Of a stretch of 64,000 bases of DNA, positions 25,234 to 34,905 are shown one piece after another (position 1 is the stretch's first letter; every line of letters begins with the position of its first letter). The position numbers and the translations under genes were made by a program. The notes under the pieces are model-generated. The model was not told the DNA's origin, did not search any database, and saw nothing but the letters and a program-made list of their open reading frames with translations. The DNA is from Gemmatimonadaceae bacterium (GTDB taxonomy: Bacteria; Gemmatimonadota; Gemmatimonadetes; Gemmatimonadales; Gemmatimonadaceae). Location of the stretch: contig JAICWO010000006.1 of assembly GCA_025934775.1 (NCBI GenBank), positions 224,581 through 288,580 of the forward strand, written 5' to 3'.

Positions 25234-27042
25234 ATGTCTCGATGGTTCATTCCCGCCGCGCTGGCGCTGCTCGCCGGGCCGTGCGCCGCGTCGGCGCAGA
25301 GCGCGCGCGCAACTGACACGGTCTCCGCCCCGATCCAGGACGTGCGGTACGACGTCACGTTCGAGCGCGCGAACGCCGAGCGGCGGATGGTCGATGTCAC
25401 GATGAGCTTTGCCACCGCGGGAACCGCGCCGGTGATTCTCTCGCTGCCCGCGTGGACTCCAGGAGCATACGAGCTGAGCTTCTTCTCACGCTGGGTGACC
25501 GGCTTCGACGCGACCGGCGACGGCCACGCGCTCACCTGGGACAAGCTGGACTACGAGACGTGGCGTGTGCGGCCGGCCGGGGCGAAGCGCGTGCAAGTTC
25601 GTTTTCAGTACGCCGCGGACTCGCTCGACAACGCGATGACGTGGGCCGGAGCGGACTTCCTGCTCTTCAACGGCACGAACCTCTTCCTCTATCCCGAAGG
25701 CCGCTCACTCGATTTCTCGGCGACGGTCACGGTGCACACGGAGCCGGACTGGCGCGTGGTCACGTCCATGCCGCGCGGCGCGCGCCCGCGCAGCTACACG
25801 GCCGGGAATTATCACGACCTCGTCGACATGCCGTTCTTCGTCGGCCGATTCGACGTCGACAGCGAGCGGATCCTGAATCGGTGGGTGCGGCTCGCGACGT
25901 ATCCGATGGGTGCCGTGGCCGGCCAGGTGCGCCAGACGGCGTGGGACCAGCTCCGCCGGGTGATCCCGCCGGAGTCGGCGGTATTCGGCGAGACGCCGTG
26001 GGAGAGCTACTCGGTGCTCGAGATCGTCGACTCCACGTTCGGCGGCGCGAGCGGGTTGGAGCACCAGAGCTCGCACGTCGACGTGCTCGCACCAGCGTAC
26101 GTGGGCAGCGACTTCCAGCCGTCGCTGTTTGCTCATGAGATCTTTCATTCATGGAATGTGAAGCGGCTGCGGCCGAGCGAGATGTGGCCGTATCAATACT
26201 CGCACGCGCAGCCCACGCCCTGGCTGTGGGTGTCGGAGGGGATCACCGACTACTACGCCGACCTGGCGGAGGTGCGGGGCGGGGTGGTCGATGCGAACGG
26301 CTTCTACGCGCTGACGGCGGCCAAGATCAACGAAGTGATGAACACGGTGCCGGCATCGCTCGAGGACGCGTCGCTCAGCACGTGGGTCCATCCGGTGGAT
26401 GGCACGGAGTACCTGTACTACGCCAAAGGGTCGCTCGCCGGCTTCGCGCTCGATCTGCTGATCCGCGACGCGAGCGGCGACGCGCACTCGCTCGACGACG
26501 TGATGCGGAATTTGTATCAAACTGTATATAAACACGGCCGCGGATTCACCAGCGCCGACTGGTGGGGCGCCGTGCGCGCCGCGGCCGGCGGCCGCGCGTT
26601 CGACCAGTTCAACGCGCGCTACGTGGACGGCCGCGCGTCGTTCCCGTGGGACAGCCTGCTCGCGATCTCCGGCCTGCGCATGCGCCAGGAGCAGGTGCCC
26701 CACCTCGGCGTGCTCACGCAACCCGACTCGAGCGGCATCGTCGTCGTCGACGTGGAGGAGGGCAGCTCGGCGGCGAGCGCCGGCGTTCGTCCGGGCGACC
26801 GGCTGATCTCCGTCGGCGAGATCCCGGTCGACGATCAGCAGTTCGGCGCGAGGCTCCGCGCCAAGTACGGCGCCTCGCTCCCCGGCTCATCGCTCCCGAT
26901 CACGGTGCGCCGCAACGGCCAGGCGCTCACGCTCGCCGGCAAGCTCCAATTCGCGCCGGGGGATGTGACGATCCAAGAGGATCCCAACGCGACGGAGAAA
27001 GCGGTGAGGATCAGAGAGAGTTTGTTGAAGGCGAAACGCTGA
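25234..27042 (+). CDS. M61-family metallopeptidase with PDZ domain
   Basis: The protein has 602 residues. The start at 25234 gives a clean signal peptide (PAALALLAGPCAASAQ) with GAGG upstream. An N-terminal beta domain (about 30-190) precedes the gluzincin catalytic domain. The zinc motif is HEIFHSWNVKRLRP near residue 300, and the third ligand Glu is in WLWVSEGITDYYADL. A PDZ domain near the C-terminus (about 490-560) reads DVEEGSSAASAGVRPGDRLI. The family includes glycyl aminopeptidase. It should act in the periplasm or outside the cell. The gene is divergent from the plug protein, with 55 bp between them. Confidence 0.92.
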   Translation: MSRWFIPAALALLAGPCAASAQSARATDTVSAPIQDVRYDVTFERANAERRMVDVTMSFATAGTAPVILSLPAWTPGAYELSFFSRWVTGFDATGDGHALTWDKLDYETWRVRPAGAKRVQVRFQYAADSLDNAMTWAGADFLLFNGTNLFLYPEGRSLDFSATVTVHTEPDWRVVTSMPRGARPRSYTAGNYHDLVDMPFFVGRFDVDSERILNRWVRLATYPMGAVAGQVRQTAWDQLRRVIPPESAVFGETPWESYSVLEIVDSTFGGASGLEHQSSHVDVLAPAYVGSDFQPSLFAHEIFHSWNVKRLRPSEMWPYQYSHAQPTPWLWVSEGITDYYADLAEVRGGVVDANGFYALTAAKINEVMNTVPASLEDASLSTWVHPVDGTEYLYYAKGSLAGFALDLLIRDASGDAHSLDDVMRNLYQTVYKHGRGFTSADWWGAVRAAAGGRAFDQFNARYVDGRASFPWDSLLAISGLRMRQEQVPHLGVLTQPDSSGIVVVDVEEGSSAASAGVRPGDRLISVGEIPVDDQQFGARLRAKYGASLPGSSLPITVRRNGQALTLAGKLQFAPGDVTIQEDPNATEKAVRIRESLLKAKR

Positions 27043-27045
27043 CGG

Positions 27046-27215
27046 CGGCGGGGCGCCGTTTGCGCCGGTCGCTTTCGTTATGCGTGATCCGTCCTCCGTT
27101 TTCCGATCTTCTGTCGCGCACACATGGCCATGTGCTTCAGTCGGATCAACGGCGAACGGAAAACGGACGACGCACGACTACAGCGACCAGAGCGAATGGC
27201 ACCGTTCGCGCCCTC
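27046..27215. repeat. Long imperfect palindrome between convergent genes
   Basis: The left half (about 27046-27110) and right half (about 27135-27215) are imperfect reverse complements. Shared blocks are GGTCGCT, TGCGT and TCCGTTTTCCG. The sequence differs from the 309-462 and 21503-21662 family, but the size, structure and convergent-gene position are alike. It may terminate transcription from both sides. Confidence 0.55.
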
Positions 27216-27818
27216 TCACGGCGGAAAGTCCGTCGCGTATCCCGCCCATGCTCCCGTGACGTGGTCCGTCTCGCGAATCAGCTTCGTCACCGTGTTCAGC
27301 GCGTCATCGTCGTCGATCGGGATCGAGAGTCCCGAGACGCGCTGCGAGAGCGCCGCGTAGGTCAGCGTGTCCTGCGTCGCGAAGAGAAGCAGGTAGCCGT
27401 GCTGGTTGAAGCCGAGCGACGGGAGCGAGTCGCGGCCGATGCCGTTGCGGCTTCGCTGGACCGAGCCGCGGGTCTGCGTCGGACGCCGCGCCAGCCGCAT
27501 GGAATCGCTCAGGACGAGCTTGGCTTCCGCGGTCGTGATCGCGTGCGTGCCGGCGTCCATGTGCGTGCTCTCGGTGGAGTCGGCCGGATAGAGCAGCAGA
27601 CTTCCGCTTCCCGGCACCACGAGAAAGACCGCGACGTTGGCGGGCTGCTGGAGCGTCACCGTGAGGTGCACCGGCCGCCGCTCCCCCTTGGTCGCCGTGA
27701 TCTTTGGCGAGAGCGGCGGATATTGGCCGAACGTGTGCGGCGCGTTGCTCGCGCACCCCGCCAGTGCGCCGGCCGCGCCGGCGACGAGCAGGAAAAACGT
27801 GATCGTACGTGATCTCAC
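27216..27818 (-). CDS. Putative lipoprotein
   Basis: The protein has 200 residues from a GTG at 27816-27818, preceded by GAGGG. The lipoprotein signal is clear: TFFLLVAGAAGALAGCAS. The mature part has a beta-rich domain (RRPVHLTVTLQQPANVAVFLVV, GSGSLLLYPAD) and a second region with GFNQHGYLLLFATQDTLTY. The pattern resembles a DUF4384-like or adhesin-like beta sandwich, but I cannot name the family with confidence. It probably sits at the outer membrane. It is downstream of a convergent palindrome and upstream of nothing on its strand. Confidence 0.65.
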   Translation of the reverse strand: MRSRTITFFLLVAGAAGALAGCASNAPHTFGQYPPLSPKITATKGERRPVHLTVTLQQPANVAVFLVVPGSGSLLLYPADSTESTHMDAGTHAITTAEAKLVLSDSMRLARRPTQTRGSVQRSRNGIGRDSLPSLGFNQHGYLLLFATQDTLTYAALSQRVSGLSIPIDDDDALNTVTKLIRETDHVTGAWAGYATDFPP

Positions 27819-28035
27819 TGAACCCTCACGACGCGTTGAGAACTCCCGACATGTTCCTGTCCCACCCATCACAGGACACGGGCGTGGCTCGTGTCCCCCA
27901 TCCTGCGCGCCAGGTCCGGCAACGACGTGCCCGCAATCTATGGCGGTCCGAGTCGCCCGGCACGGCCCGCGCAGATTCTTTCAAAGACCATGCGCGGTCG
28001 GTCCGTTCGCGGCGCCTCGCGCCGCCGGGCTCGAG

Positions 28036-28070
28036 AAAAGCAGAACGGCGGACCGATCGGGCCGCCGTTC
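28036..28070 (-). terminator. Terminator of the minor-pilin operon
   Basis: Nine-bp arms (GAACGGCGG at 28043-28051 and CCGCCGTTC at 28062-28070) are followed on the minus strand by TTTT (the complement of 28036-28039). It lies 28 bp after the pilX-like stop. Confidence 0.75.
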
Positions 28071-28097
28071 AACATTCCTACCGCCCTACGAGCGCGA

Positions 28098-29210
28098 TCA
28101 CCACGATGCCAGATTGTCCATCCACGAGTTCGGGATCGCGATGTACTTGCGCATCTTGCTCGTCGCCTTGGAGACCGCGCACGAGTTGAAGACGTACGAT
28201 TTCGTGCCGTTGGCGACGGACTCGTCGACCGTGTCGCTGCTCGTGTCCGCCTGGCCGCCGAGGAGAATATTGAGCCCGCTCAGCGTGGCACCCGCGGTCG
28301 TGTTGCTGCCATTCGACGTGAGCGAGCCGCCGACGAGAATGATGCCGCTCCACATGTTGCTGCCGCTGATACTGAAGTTGCTATCCGCGATGATGATACC
28401 GCGGCCGGCGTTCAATAGGCCGGCGCCATTCGTGTGCACGCGGATGACCGGCCAGTAGCTCGTGTCGGCGAATTGCGCCGCGGTGGGCCACGTGCCCGGC
28501 GGAATCTCGACGTCGGCCGGCATCGCGTTCTGATTGATGATCCCGTTCCAGTCGATCCCGACCTTGGCCTCCAATTGAGCCAGCGAGCTCGTCGTATCGA
28601 TCGGTGGGTTGCCGCTGAACGCGTCAGCCTTCCCGGAGAAGCCGCCCGTCGGCACCATCGTGCCCGCGACGGACGAATCCTGGCCGCAGCCGTCGATGCC
28701 GCTGATGGTTCCGGCACTGCCGTTCTTCTTGAGTCCTGACAGACTGACCCATGCCGCCTTCACCTTCATCGTCGACGTCTGCCATTTGGCTAAGATGCCG
28801 ACCGTGTGCTCGGCATGCACGGATGCGCCGCCGCTCAGATTGATCGACGTGTCCGTCCCCTTTGAACGGACGAAGAACACCGCCGGCGTCACCGAATCCA
28901 GCGCCGGCCGGATTTTCAGCGCGACGACGTCGGCGTAGCCGCCGGGCAGCGAGATGCGCGTCCACTCCGAGTCGACCTGGATGGGATCGCCGCAGTTACT
29001 GCAGAAGCCCGTCTGGCTCCTGAGCACCATGAACTGCTCCAGCCCCGTCTCGGCGAGGTTGTAGGCGCGCGCCTGGGCGCGCTGGGCGGCGTTGTTCGTG
29101 ATCTCCGCCGACGTGGACGAGAAGGACGCCGCGAGCGCGGCGGTGAGCACCGCGATGATCAGGATGACCATCGGCAGCGCGAACGCTTTACGATTCTCGA
29201 GACGCATCAT
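28098..29210 (-). CDS. PilX-like minor pilin/pilus assembly protein
   Basis: The protein has 370 residues from the ATG-ATG at 29205-29210. The N-terminus is a type IV pilin-like helix (AFALPMVILIIAVLTAALAAS) preceded by a short basic leader. The cleavage position appears to be Ala-Phe rather than the usual Gly-Phe. A large beta-rich, Ser/Gly/Asn-rich body (about 60-350) contains paired Cys (FCSNCGD, DGCGQ). PilX-like proteins prime pilus assembly. The gene is last in a four-gene minor-pilin operon. The longer upstream frame overlaps pilW and was rejected. Confidence 0.78.
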   Translation of the reverse strand: MMRLENRKAFALPMVILIIAVLTAALAASFSSTSAEITNNAAQRAQARAYNLAETGLEQFMVLRSQTGFCSNCGDPIQVDSEWTRISLPGGYADVVALKIRPALDSVTPAVFFVRSKGTDTSINLSGGASVHAEHTVGILAKWQTSTMKVKAAWVSLSGLKKNGSAGTISGIDGCGQDSSVAGTMVPTGGFSGKADAFSGNPPIDTTSSLAQLEAKVGIDWNGIINQNAMPADVEIPPGTWPTAAQFADTSYWPVIRVHTNGAGLLNAGRGIIIADSNFSISGSNMWSGIILVGGSLTSNGSNTTAGATLSGLNILLGGQADTSSDTVDESVANGTKSYVFNSCAVSKATSKMRKYIAIPNSWMDNLASW

Positions 29211-29227
29211 TGCACGCGCTCCAGTGC

Positions 29228-30124
29228 TCAGTACGAGCGGACGTTCTTGAAGAAGACCGACGTCACGATGCGTGAAGGAGAGTGCACCGTGGCGTTGTTC
29301 GAGACCGACTTCGGGCTCAGAGCATTCAGGACCAGCGCGATGCCGCGGATGTCCGACAGCGACGGGACGGTGGTCCGCGACGTGTCGTCGCCGGCAACGT
29401 AGTACCGGAAGCGCGCCGACGAATCGAATGGCGCGAGGAGCTCGTCGTTGGAGCCGCCTTGGACGTTGCGATACAGGCCGTAGTAGCCCGGGTAGATGCC
29501 CGACGCTTTGAACGAGTAGGTGACTTTCTCCCACATGAAGACGGGTGCCATCGCGGCGGCGCCGGTCGGGGTGTCGTTCTTCAGGTCGAGAATGGTGCTC
29601 GAGCGTCCGTTCATCGACACGGTGCGAAGCTGCTGATCGCCCGACGCCGTCCCGGTGCAGAGCTGGGCACTACTGCTGTTCTGCGGTCTGTCGTCGGTCT
29701 TCGGCTGACTCGGCGTAACGATCGTGTAGCGGCCCGCGTTCGCCCCGCTCGAGTTGCGGAACGCGAAGCCGGTGTACTGCGACATCGCATCGGTCGCCGA
29801 GTCGATGGGAAGCATCATCACGGTCGTGGTGCTGTTGTTCGTGCCGCACACGAGGCCAAAACGGTACGGGACGATCACGCGGAGCGTCTTGCCGTCCACG
29901 GACGCGGAATCGACTCCGCCGGAGTCCTGCACCATGCGCAGATCGTAGAACATGACGTTCTGGCCGCTGCGGGCGATGCTCCGCGCCGTGCGGAGGTTGT
30001 TCTGCTGGTCGAAGAATCGCGATTGCGAGGCGAGCAGCTTGGTGAACGCCGCGCCAATGATCCCGACGATCACGAGCGCGATCAGAATTTCGTTCAGTGT
30101 GAAGCCGCGGTTGCGTCGTGACAT
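29228..30124 (-). CDS. PilW-like prepilin
   Basis: The protein has 298 residues from the ATG at 30122-30124. It has a canonical prepilin leader and cleavage site: MSRRNRG before FTLNEILIALVIVGIIGAAF. Position +5 is Asn-Glu, which keeps the conserved Glu. A ~260-residue globular part follows. PilW-type minor pilins work with PilV, PilX and FimT to start pilus polymerisation. It begins 2 bp after the pilV stop. Confidence 0.85.
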   Translation of the reverse strand: MSRRNRGFTLNEILIALVIVGIIGAAFTKLLASQSRFFDQQNNLRTARSIARSGQNVMFYDLRMVQDSGGVDSASVDGKTLRVIVPYRFGLVCGTNNSTTTVMMLPIDSATDAMSQYTGFAFRNSSGANAGRYTIVTPSQPKTDDRPQNSSSAQLCTGTASGDQQLRTVSMNGRSSTILDLKNDTPTGAAAMAPVFMWEKVTYSFKASGIYPGYYGLYRNVQGGSNDELLAPFDSSARFRYYVAGDDTSRTTVPSLSDIRGIALVLNALSPKSVSNNATVHSPSRIVTSVFFKNVRSY

Positions 30125-30126
30125 GG

Positions 30127-30525
30127 TCAGCACCCCGTGCAGAGCGCCGTCGTGGTGGCGGGCGCCGTGCGGTCGAGTGTCACGGAATCCTCGAGCGACG
30201 GCGCGGTCGACGGACTGACGACGATCTTGACCGTATACCGCGTGGAGGTCTGCTTCGTGACGGTGAGCGTGCGCGTGTAGGTGAAGTCGCCGAGCGTGAA
30301 GGTCTTGCTGCCCGTGGTCCAGAGCGCGATCGCGGAATCCGTCGCGGCACCGAACTTGTTCTCCTCGAGCTGGAGGGCCGCCGTGCGCTTGGCGGCGAGA
30401 TCGTTGGTGCGGCCGCGCACGGCGACGATGGTCGTGAGCTTGGCGAGCGATACCAATATGATCGAGAGGATGGTCAGCGCGACCATCACCTCGATGAGCG
30501 AAAAACCTTCGCGAGAGCGGGTCAT
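30127..30525 (-). CDS. PilV-like minor prepilin
   Basis: The protein has 132 residues with the prepilin motif MTRSREG before FSLIEVMVALTILSIILVSL, including the +5 Glu. The C-terminus ends in a Cys (TALCTGC). Start and stop overlap its neighbours: the ATGA overlap with fimT (30522-30525) indicates translational coupling. Prepilin peptidase and assembly genes are not in the window. Confidence 0.87.
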   Translation of the reverse strand: MTRSREGFSLIEVMVALTILSIILVSLAKLTTIVAVRGRTNDLAAKRTAALQLEENKFGAATDSAIALWTTGSKTFTLGDFTYTRTLTVTKQTSTRYTVKIVVSPSTAPSLEDSVTLDRTAPATTTALCTGC

Positions 30526-30998
30526 TTGAGTTGCACCATGCCGGCGCGCGAGACGTACACCTTCTTCGTCACGCCGCTGTTCGAGAACGTGATGAGAAGC
30601 GTGTCGTTGGCGAGCCCGTTGGGGTACACCTCGAGCGGAGATCGCGAGAACGTCACGTTCCCCGCCGTGAGGCCGTACGGATCCCGTCCGAGTGAGACCT
30701 TGCGGTACGCCGTCGCGCCGGTGCGGTCGGTTACCTGCATCTGCATCGTCGACGACGTCCACGAGATTTCGATCGGGCGACGGTTGCGCACGGCGATTGC
30801 GAACGCCGCTTCAGCGTTCGTTTGAATGACATTGGCAGCGCGCGTCATCCGCTGCTGGATCAGCAGGTCGTGGATGCGGCCCGCCGAAATGGTCGAGATG
30901 ATGCCGACGACCACCATGACGACGAGCAGCTCGAGAATCGTGAATCCGGCTCGAGGCGCCGAGGGCGGAGTCCGGATCTTGTAGTTCATTGACGGCAT
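30522..30998 (-). CDS. GspH/FimT-like prepilin
   Basis: The protein has 158 residues. The prepilin site is RAG before FTILELLVVMVVVGIISTIS, with Glu at +5. Downstream are GspH/FimT-type sequences (QTNAEAAFAIAVRNRRPIEI and PNGLANDTLLITFSNSG). It is the first gene of the minor-pilin operon. An internal ATG at 30989 is an alternative start. FimT in related systems binds DNA during natural transformation, but I cannot see the C-terminal basic motif clearly here. Confidence 0.85.
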   Translation of the reverse strand: MPSMNYKIRTPPSAPRAGFTILELLVVMVVVGIISTISAGRIHDLLIQQRMTRAANVIQTNAEAAFAIAVRNRRPIEISWTSSTMQMQVTDRTGATAYRKVSLGRDPYGLTAGNVTFSRSPLEVYPNGLANDTLLITFSNSGVTKKVYVSRAGMVQLK

Positions 30999-31266
30999 CC
31001 AAGTGGAAGCAATTCAGCTCATTACGTGGACGGCAGGCAACATCACTAAGTAACTATGCTATCCTGTTCTGTAATGCCGGTCACGACCGCAGGCACAAGG
31101 GTTCTTAGCGCGACGGTGCTCGCTTCTCGTAAGCGCCTGTCCACCATCGCCTTAGGCCAAAATGCGGTCGGCACGGAATTCAGCGCTTCCCTCGCCGTGT
31201 ATCTCTCAACGTCGGCACGGTGTTCATGACGCGTCGAGCCACGGGTTTCGGGAGGCGGAGGTCGTG

Positions 31267-33576
31267 ATGCGCATTCGCAGACTTGGGGTGGTCGGGGCGG
31301 GGACTATGGGGAGCGGCATCGCCGCGCTCGCGGCGTCGGCCGGGATTCCGGTCGTGCTGTTGGACATCCCCGGCACGGGCGCAGACCGCGACGCGCCGGC
31401 GCGCGGCGGGGTGGAGCGCGCGAAGAAGGCGCGTCCGGCCGCGTTCATGGACGTGGACCGCGCGGCGATCGAGATCGGCAACACCGAGGATCATCTCGGA
31501 CGACTCGCCGGCTGCGATCTGGTGATCGAGGCGATCATCGAACAGCTCGAGCCGAAGCGCGCCTTGTACGAACGGCTCGAGGGTACGCTGCCCGAGCACG
31601 CGATCGTCGCATCGAACACGTCGGGCATTCCCATGGAGCTCCTCACCAAGGGGCGCGGCGAACGGTTCCGGCAGCGGTTCCTCGGCATGCACTTCTTCAA
31701 TCCGCCGCGCTATCTGCACCTGCTCGAGATCATACCGACCGCGGAGACGTCCAAGGAAACGATCGATGCGGCACGGCGATTCAGCGATCGCATTCTCGGC
31801 AAAGGGATCGTCGTCGCGAAAGACGTTCCGGGGTTCGTCGCGAACCGTCTGGGCGTGTTCGGGATGGTGCTCGCGATCCGGATGATGGAGAAGCACGATC
31901 TCACGATCGACGAGGCGGACGCGCTGACGGGCGTGCTCACCGGGCGATCGAAATCGGCGACGTACCGCACGGCGGACCTCTCGGGGATCGACGTGATCGC
32001 GCACGTGACCAAGGAGTTGAGCGAGACGACGGGCGAGGACTTCTCGCTCGCGCCGTGGGTGATGTCCCTCGTACAGGCGGGACGGGTGGGCGAGAAGAGC
32101 GGCGCGGGCTTCTACAAGCGTGTCGGGAAGGAGATCCACACGCTCGATTGGAAGACGGGCGAGTACGCGCCGCAGCGGAAGCTCGAGAACGCGGACGTCG
32201 CGCGGTTGAGCAAACTGCCGCTGGCCGAGCGCTTCGCGGCGTTCCGCGACTGGTCCGGGCGCGAGGCGGCATTCGTCAAAGAATGCATACTACGATTCTC
32301 TCATTACGTTCTCGCCACGACGCCGCGGATCGCGTACGACATTCCCGCCGTCGACCACGCGATGGAGTGGGGGTACGCGTGGGACGCGGGTCCGTTCAAG
32401 CAGATGGACCTCCTCGGCGCCGACTGGCTACGGCGCGGCTTCGCCGAGCTGGGGCTCGACGAGCCGGGGCTCCTGCCGCCGCACGGCGAGGCATTCTACT
32501 CGGCCGACGGCACCCGCGTGCGAGGGCTGGACGGCGCGTACGAGACGATTCCGCGCGCCGACGACGAGATTCGGCTCGCGACATACCACCGGCCGGATTT
32601 CGCGCGGCACGTGCTCGAGGATTCGCGGGACGCGTCGCTGCTCCACGTCGGCCACGAGGTCGCGGTGCTGGAGTTCCACAGCAAGATGAACACGCTCGGC
32701 GAAGGCGTGCTCACGGCGCTCGACCGCGCGCTGGATCGTGTGGAGCGCGACGGGCTCGCGGGACTGGTGATCGGCAACGACGACCCGCGCGCGTTCACGG
32801 CCGGCGCCGATCTGTCGATGATTCTGTCGCTCGTCGGCGCCGGGGACTGGAGCCGGATCGACGAGGCCGTGCGCGGTTTCCAGCACACGTCGCTCCGCAT
32901 TCGGGAGGCGCCGTTTCCGGTCGTCGCCGCGCCGTTCGGCCTGGCGCTCGGCGGCGGCTGCGAGTTCTCGATGTACGCGGACCGGGTGCAGGCGCACGCC
33001 GAGCTGTACATGGGCCTCGTGGAAGTGGGTGTCGGCCTCATCCCGGCCGGCGGGGGCACGACAGAACTGTTATTCAGGTTCTCTAGCGCGCTCGGCCCGT
33101 ACGCCGAAGCGGACCCGTTCGAGGCGGTGAAGCGCGCGTTCCATCTCATCGCCATGGCGACGACGAGCACGAGCGCGCTCGAGGCGCGGAAGCTTGGATT
33201 CCTCCGCGATGTCGACCGGATCACGATGAACCGGGATCGATTGATCGCCGACGCCGCGGCGCGCGTGCTCGACCTCGCGCCGGACTACGTGCCGCCGCTG
33301 CCGCGCACCATCACCGCGCTCGGCAAGGAGGCGCTCGGGAACCTGCGCTACGCCGCGTGGGCGATGCACGAGGCGGGGCAGATCACCGACCACGAGGTGC
33401 GCATCGCGCACGAGCTCGCGTACGTGCTCTCGGGGGGCGACGGGCCGCCGCGTGCGGTGACGGAGCGCGACGTCTTCGATCTCGAGCGCGAGGCGTTCCT
33501 GACGCTGCTCGGCACGAAGGAAACGCAGGAGCGCATGCAGTACACGCTGAAGACGGGGAAGCCGTTGAGAAACTAA
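31267..33576 (+). CDS. 3-hydroxyacyl-CoA dehydrogenase/enoyl-CoA hydratase (FadN-type)
   Basis: This 769-residue bifunctional beta-oxidation enzyme has the dehydrogenase first. The NAD-binding motif is LGVVGAGTMGSGIAALAAS near residue 6. The dehydrogenase core is at about 100-300 (FLGMHFFNPPRYLHLLEIIP with the catalytic His, then KDVPGFVANRLGVFGM). A C-terminal crotonase domain covers about 450-700 (DDPRAFTAGADLSMIL, FGLALGGGCEFSMYADRV with the oxyanion-hole Gly, MGLVEVGVGLIPAGGGTTEL with a catalytic Glu). The order is opposite to FadB/FadJ and like Bacillus FadN. It precedes the thiolase gene by 59 bp. Confidence 0.93.
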   Translation: MRIRRLGVVGAGTMGSGIAALAASAGIPVVLLDIPGTGADRDAPARGGVERAKKARPAAFMDVDRAAIEIGNTEDHLGRLAGCDLVIEAIIEQLEPKRALYERLEGTLPEHAIVASNTSGIPMELLTKGRGERFRQRFLGMHFFNPPRYLHLLEIIPTAETSKETIDAARRFSDRILGKGIVVAKDVPGFVANRLGVFGMVLAIRMMEKHDLTIDEADALTGVLTGRSKSATYRTADLSGIDVIAHVTKELSETTGEDFSLAPWVMSLVQAGRVGEKSGAGFYKRVGKEIHTLDWKTGEYAPQRKLENADVARLSKLPLAERFAAFRDWSGREAAFVKECILRFSHYVLATTPRIAYDIPAVDHAMEWGYAWDAGPFKQMDLLGADWLRRGFAELGLDEPGLLPPHGEAFYSADGTRVRGLDGAYETIPRADDEIRLATYHRPDFARHVLEDSRDASLLHVGHEVAVLEFHSKMNTLGEGVLTALDRALDRVERDGLAGLVIGNDDPRAFTAGADLSMILSLVGAGDWSRIDEAVRGFQHTSLRIREAPFPVVAAPFGLALGGGCEFSMYADRVQAHAELYMGLVEVGVGLIPAGGGTTELLFRFSSALGPYAEADPFEAVKRAFHLIAMATTSTSALEARKLGFLRDVDRITMNRDRLIADAAARVLDLAPDYVPPLPRTITALGKEALGNLRYAAWAMHEAGQITDHEVRIAHELAYVLSGGDGPPRAVTERDVFDLEREAFLTLLGTKETQERMQYTLKTGKPLRN

Positions 33577-33577
33577 T

Positions 33578-33622
33578 CAGTCCGTGGACTATGGGCCGTG
33601 GACCATGGACCGTGGACGAAAG
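33578..33622. repeat. Low-complexity GTGGAC-type repeat
   Basis: The spacer between the fadN-like and thiolase genes contains imperfect tandem copies of CCGTGGAC(T/C)ATGG. It is a simple-sequence tract of about 45 bp and includes the internal palindrome CCATGG. No coding or clear regulatory role is visible. Confidence 0.6.
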
Positions 33623-33635
33623 ACATGAGGCATCG

Positions 33636-34805
<1,170 letters not shown>

Positions 34806-34810
34806 CACGC

Positions 34811-34840
34811 CGCGCGCGGCGGCGTCAAGTCGCCGCGCGG
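34811..34840 (+). terminator. GC-rich hairpin after the thiolase gene
   Basis: The sequence CGCGCGGCG near 34813-34821 pairs with 34831-34840 across a short TCAAG-type loop, 6 bp after the thiolase stop. There is no T run. It is probably a terminator of the beta-oxidation pair. Confidence 0.5.
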
Positions 34841-34905
34841 CTCGGCCGATACTGATCTCTGGGAACGCAGCACCGAACCCATGACCCAGATCGATCAGAT
34901 GACCA

